Below the pieces are notes generated by a model. That model did no database searches, was not told the DNA's origin, and saw only the letters and a list, made by a program, of their open reading frames with translations. A program made the translations under genes and the position numbers. Shown here one piece after another: positions 63,301 to 64,000 of a stretch of 64,000 nucleotides of DNA. The stretch is from Isoperla grammatica. Its lineage: Eukaryota > Arthropoda > Insecta > Plecoptera > Perlodidae. How positions within the stretch are numbered: the stretch's first letter is position 1; every line of letters begins with the position of its first letter. The DNA lies in the NCBI GenBank assembly GCA_945910005.1, contig OX246747.1:33708293-33772292 (forward strand). The letters are read 5' to 3'.

Positions 63301-64000
63301 GCGCTGTTTCGTCACCTCCTTCTCCACCAGTTCCTGCACGACAACCCCAGATAAACACGGTCCAGCGGTTAGAAGAGTAATTATAAAATTATATTTTCAA
63401 AAATAAAATTCTATTTTAATGTCTACGCTTTGCCTAATGCCGTTTTCCAATGGCTGCACTGGACCGCACTGAGTTCGCCTTTAACAATTAGCCCAACAAT
63501 ACACAACAATGAAATAGGTGCACCAGTGCGCTCTCAGTGCGGTCCATTGGGAAACGTCATAAGTTATTTGGTTGAAAAGCACGTCAACCGAGTTGGTCTC
63601 TTGAATTTTCTAGTCCCCTGTTCCTTGCGACACTAGTATGCCCAGTCTTCTTCCTTCATACATCTGCACCCACCTCTCTTGCTCAACCTACCTTGCTAAC
63701 CTCTATGAACTTCCTAGTCTCCTGTTCCTTGCGACACATGGATGCTCCCTCCTCCCCCTTCCCCATCCCTCCCACCATTAAGGCGTTTGAGCTCACCTAC
63801 CGTGCTCAACCTACCTGGCTGCCCTCTATGAACTTCCTGGTCTCCTGTTCCTTGCGACACTTGAAAGCCCCCTCCTCCCCCTCCTCCCCCCCCCTCCCCT
63901 ACCGTTTAGGCGTTTGAGCTCACCGGCCGTGCTCAACCTACCTTGCTGCCCTCTATGAACTTCCTGGTCTCCTGTTCCTTGCGACACTTGTACGCCCAGT
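46477..64000 (-). CDS. Long coiled-coil protein, 5' part outside the window
   Basis: Nine exons (63942->64000, 63095-63333, 62047-62166, 60111-60229, 58985-59121, 53933-54087, 52977-53097, 52110-52331, 46477-51372) join with canonical splice sites and matching phases (0,2,2,1,0,2,0,0) to 2021 residues and a stop. Residues 1 to about 450 form heptad-rich coiled coil. The last exon starts with more coiled coil, then two compact acidic segments, then a long basic, Ser/Thr/Pro/His-rich tail with repeats. No catalytic domain is seen. It looks like a cytoskeletal, centrosomal or scaffold protein, but I do not recognise the family. The introns hold MITEs, SINEs, satellites and LINE pieces, none interrupting an exon. 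Confidence 0.88.
46690..46985 (-). repeat. Protein-coding tandem repeat near the C terminus
   Basis: Three to four units of about 27 residues contain KREVG, NGDAHSSSVEGRG and a short linker (NVLMDAAP). They lie just before the C terminus. Confidence 0.85.
48790..49135 (-). repeat. Protein-coding tandem repeat, SPNAR units
   Basis: Eight units of 14-15 residues, consensus R-[RK]-[NY]-S-P-N-A-R-[TM]-A-D-[TN]-x-S-T, alternate between RRNSP and RKYSP types. The DNA unit is 42-45 bp, so the frame is preserved. Every unit has an S-P site with upstream Arg, a typical proline-directed kinase site. Confidence 0.92.
51405..51562. repeat. TTGTGACC-type minisatellite
   Basis: Irregular repeats of CTTGTGACCTTGTGACC. 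It lies in the last intron, next to the acceptor of the 4.9-kb exon. Confidence 0.9.
51645..51770 (-). mobile_element. SINE fragment
   Basis: GATGATTGATGAATGATTAT, CAGCACGTAGCCTACTTCTG and ACCATCGGCTTTACG match the 3' half of the SINE at 10486-10910 in the same orientation. Confidence 0.7.
51916..52056. repeat. 75-bp tandem duplication
   Basis: ATACCTTTGGCGG ... GATAAGATAACGCGCTATCA occurs twice, starting near 51919 and 51994. Confidence 0.85.
52110..52331 (-). CDS. Coiled-coil gene, exon 8 in view
   Basis: 74 residues in phase 0 at both ends: VAELKASMREMLERTKELDL, RCASQEIQLKQRDFYAHNQQ, RLLETRNQVIEVLKVKGRDV, STMESLMGFGDTWR. It looks the most conserved-like part of the visible protein and is the best query for a homology search. 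Confidence 0.92.
52977..53097 (-). CDS. Coiled-coil gene, exon 7 in view
   Basis: Encodes EKHCSLAHEKIEKLQDLLNS, LRISETEDADRVEVATLQHQ. Acceptor GTTGCAG|AGAG; donor CCAG|GTGCGC, slightly off consensus. Confidence 0.88.
53220..53476. mobile_element. MITE with about 54-bp TIRs, copy 2
   Basis: Opposite-orientation copy of 43953-44212, with the same ends and interior (ACTTTCACTTAGTCGTTGTC). It sits in an intron of the coiled-coil gene. Confidence 0.85.
53575..53703. mobile_element. Foldback MITE, GCGCCC/CAACAACGGG family, copy 1
   Basis: TATTCATAGTCGTCACCTAC pairs with GTAACGACTATGAATA, and CCCTAGAGCGCCCATTGTTG pairs with CAACAACGGGAGCCCCTAGG. A second copy is at 60914-61050. Confidence 0.75.
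53725..53897. mobile_element. One-arm copy of the long foldback element
   Basis: GAAGGATACCTCTACGTCAA and TTGATAAGCCCTACAGACTG match one arm of 45144-45594. The partner arm is missing. Confidence 0.7.
53933..54087 (-). CDS. Coiled-coil gene, exon 6 in view
   Basis: Encodes EHMYQWVQENEGQIKASQNE, FTILEQPNAELVEEMEQMRN, ENKDLKERLTA. A (GTGTGC)n run (53893-53926) lies just inside the intron next to the donor. Confidence 0.9.
54250..54464. mobile_element. Foldback MITE, 215 bp
   Basis: ACTGTAAGAATGACGGCCCC and CCCGACCCCCCTCAACT on the left match their inverses on the right. The outer TATAGTTGAGA and TCTCAACTATA extend the arms. Confidence 0.85.
54640..54722 (+). mobile_element. LINE 3' end with (CTACAT)n tail
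   Basis: TATAAAGAGGCTAATAAAT followed by CTACATCTACATCTACA. The terminus is shared with 15507-15890. Confidence 0.6.
55003..57108. repeat. 98-bp satellite array, about 21 copies
   Basis: Spacing of 98 bp between GTGATCCCAGCTC anchors. Copies vary at a few sites (GAGGTGATCC against GATGTGATCC, CTCGCAG against CTCACAG). The last three copies share AAGCTAGTAGTGGGC and CGCAGCTCGC variants, which resemble the 12-kb array. It sits in a coiled-coil gene intron. Confidence 0.97.
57340..57720. repeat. Tandem repeat of about 120 bp, four copies
   Basis: GAATGTTGGTATGTTTTCAC, CATGTGGAACTATTGTTTG and TGTATTGTATAATCAATAAA recur. Each copy ends with AATAAA, so several spurious polyadenylation signals exist on the plus strand. 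Confidence 0.9.
57850..58110. repeat. Two-copy direct repeat, about 170 bp
   Basis: TTACGTTTATAGGTC, TTTCATAGACTACGC / GTTCATAGATTACGC and ATTTGATAGAAGACGT occur in both copies. Confidence 0.65.
58137..58367. mobile_element. Probable foldback MITE
   Basis: AACGTTTAGAGCTAATGGGCC pairs with GGTCATTAGCTCTAAACGTT. The interior has no clear frame. Confidence 0.6.
58385..58735 (+). mobile_element. SINE, plus orientation
   Basis: Begins CTAGGTCAGGAGGTGGATGG in the 5S-like head, continues with GATGGGACGTAAAGCC and ends AGGGCATTGTGCCCTACACT, then an A-rich tail. Same family as 10486-10910. Confidence 0.8.
58838..58970. repeat. 73-bp tandem duplication beside exon 5 donor
   Basis: AATGGCGCTGACAAGGARGT and TAGTTTGAGTCTCCT occur twice with 73-bp spacing. 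The second copy ends 15 bp from the splice donor. Confidence 0.85.
58985..59121 (-). CDS. Coiled-coil gene, exon 5 in view
   Basis: Encodes FGLNEREVSVWEQLNLCRGR, LADLETENDGLRQEQMVLLE, KINDM. Donor ACATG|GTAAGC. A 73-bp tandem duplication abuts the donor on the intron side. Confidence 0.9.
59177..59323. mobile_element. Foldback MITE of the GCTTTCGTCACAGGCGA family, copy 2
   Basis: Left arm CAAGACAACCATACACATGC and right arm GCATGTCTAAGGTAGTCTTG with matching inner TCGTAGCCAATCAGCGA. Same intron as copy 3 is near, separated by exon 4 only. Confidence 0.85.
59961..60026 (-). repeat. tRNA-like SINE head or tRNA pseudogene
   Basis: On the minus strand GGTGGCTCGGAGG begins and GGTTCGATTTCGGCCACC ends the block. 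The first and last seven bases can pair as an acceptor stem, with a B box GGTTCGATTTC. It is shorter than a real tRNA and the anticodon arm is not clear. Confidence 0.5.
60111..60229 (-). CDS. Coiled-coil gene, exon 4 in view
   Basis: Encodes LNLERKLAKKDDYLKLVEGA and TINLVRQTNPGRELPSMPE. The proline-containing end breaks the coiled coil. Donor GGAAG|GTAACG. Confidence 0.88.
60286..60452. mobile_element. Foldback MITE of the GCTTTCGTCACAGGCGA family, copy 3
   Basis: TATAGTTGTCCCAAGACTAC at the left pairs with ATCTTGGGTCCACTATA at the right, with the same stem core as the other two copies. Confidence 0.85.
60540..60830 (-). mobile_element. CR1-like LINE fragment, RT C terminus
   Basis: The minus strand encodes YRARGDHKWKFQ, then FVERKVREWNELPEEVV, close to YRARGDHEWKFQ and FIDRTIKEWNELPGRVV in the LINE at 31258-36523. 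It is a truncated relative of that family in an intron of the coiled-coil gene. Confidence 0.8.
60914..61050. mobile_element. Foldback MITE, GCGCCC/CAACAACGGG family, copy 2
   Basis: TCTCCTACCCCTAAAGGCGCC pairs imperfectly with GGCGCCCCTAGGTGTAGGGG-like sequence at the right, and GTTGCT with AGCAAC inside. Confidence 0.65.
61330..62030. repeat. G-rich imperfect repeats
   Basis: GGGCCACGGCGGTGGA, AATCTTACGTG and CGCCTCTTACGACT recur two or three times (near 61545, 61800, 61930, 61990) in a G-rich stretch. No coding signal. Confidence 0.6.
62047..62166 (-). CDS. Coiled-coil gene, exon 3 in view
   Basis: Acceptor GTCCGCAG|CCTCC, donor GACAT|GTGAGT. Encodes LHQMNESHIRLNNQNMAKIQ, DLERQLKEAAITLESERDD. 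Confidence 0.9.
62517..63094 (-). repeat. Tandem array built on an exon edge and splice donor
   Basis: Six units of 93-102 bp lie downstream of the exon 63095-63333. The donor anchor CTCACGTC starts at 62517, 62613, 62706, 62799, 62892, 62994, and 63090 for the real site. Each unit repeats about 15 bp of the exon's 3' end with GTGAGTTG, followed by GAGTTCGACGAGCCTCCGC-type sequence. The spacings (96, 93, 93, 93, 102, 96) are all multiples of three. Confidence 0.92.
63095..63333 (-). CDS. Coiled-coil gene, exon 2 in view
   Basis: Acceptor GTCGTGCAG|GAACTG. Encodes ELVEKEVTKQRKELREAEDE through AKIKDEKSAMQR plus two bases, with strong heptads. The donor is AGGAC|GTGAGT; six copies of this exon edge follow in the intron. 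Confidence 0.9.
63601..63941 (-). repeat. Tandem copies of an exon 3' end with donor
   Basis: Three degraded copies, 104-127 bp apart, of the 3' part of the exon at 63942-64000. GTGTCGCAAGGAACAGG and TTCATAGAGG are retained, and two copies keep the GTAGGTTGAG donor. The most distal copy (63601-63650) also keeps the upstream ACTGGGC part. Confidence 0.9.
63942..64000 (-). CDS. Coiled-coil gene, exon 1 in view (partial)
   Basis: Encodes WAYKCRKEQETRKFIEGSK and ends in phase 0 at AGCAAG|GTAGGT. Its 3' half and donor are copied in tandem downstream (63601-63941). Confidence 0.85.

Overview
This is a repeat-rich window of animal nuclear genome. Evidence: spliced genes with GT-AG introns, LINE retrotransposons with 3' microsatellite tails, terminal-inverted-repeat and foldback DNA transposons, SINEs, satellites, and many TAGGCCTA-type motifs. 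An invertebrate, perhaps marine, is my best guess. The sequence does not let me place it further.

Left part (1-8.7 kb): a Harbinger-like element (94-1331), then a gene on the minus strand that I recognise as the Holliday-junction resolvase/flap endonuclease GEN1. Seven exons (8699 down to 2521) carry the start codon, the XPG N and I regions, a helix-hairpin-helix and the chromodomain-like start. The 3' end is not in view. Exon phases fit together only if one base is skipped in a poly-G run of exon 4, so this copy is frameshifted or mis-assembled there. Exon 2's acceptor end is triplicated in a 96-bp tandem array.

8.7-31 kb: no confident protein gene. It holds DNA transposons (several with clean 8-bp target duplications), 5S-like SINEs, an RNase H-bearing LINE fragment with a 12-bp target duplication, a 98-bp satellite, and a plus-strand series of exon-like blocks (13.8-22.1 kb), four of them diverged copies of one module. 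These could be a tandem exon array of a non-coding RNA.

31.26-36.52 kb: a nearly intact CR1-like LINE. Its ORF1 region encodes a PHD finger and coiled coil, then a TARG1/OARD1-like macrodomain fused to an SGNH/GDSL hydrolase. ORF2 encodes an APE endonuclease and reverse transcriptase. A retroelement-borne macrodomain with both TARG1 catalytic residues retained is the most interesting item here. A second, 5'-truncated LINE follows (37.0-39.45 kb), then a frameshifted RCC1L-like pseudogene (40.7-41.26 kb) and a cluster of foldback MITEs (42-45.6 kb).

46.5-64 kb: a minus-strand gene for a long coiled-coil protein. Nine exons join in perfect phase to 2021 residues; its 5' end lies beyond 64000. 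The last exon is 4.9 kb and encodes a low-complexity tail with SPNAR-type repeats. I do not recognise the protein. Its introns hold MITEs, SINEs, a 2.1-kb array of the 98-bp satellite, and two tandem arrays built from the exon's own 3' edge plus splice donor. Together with GEN1 exon 2 this makes a recurring pattern of minisatellites seeded at splice junctions.
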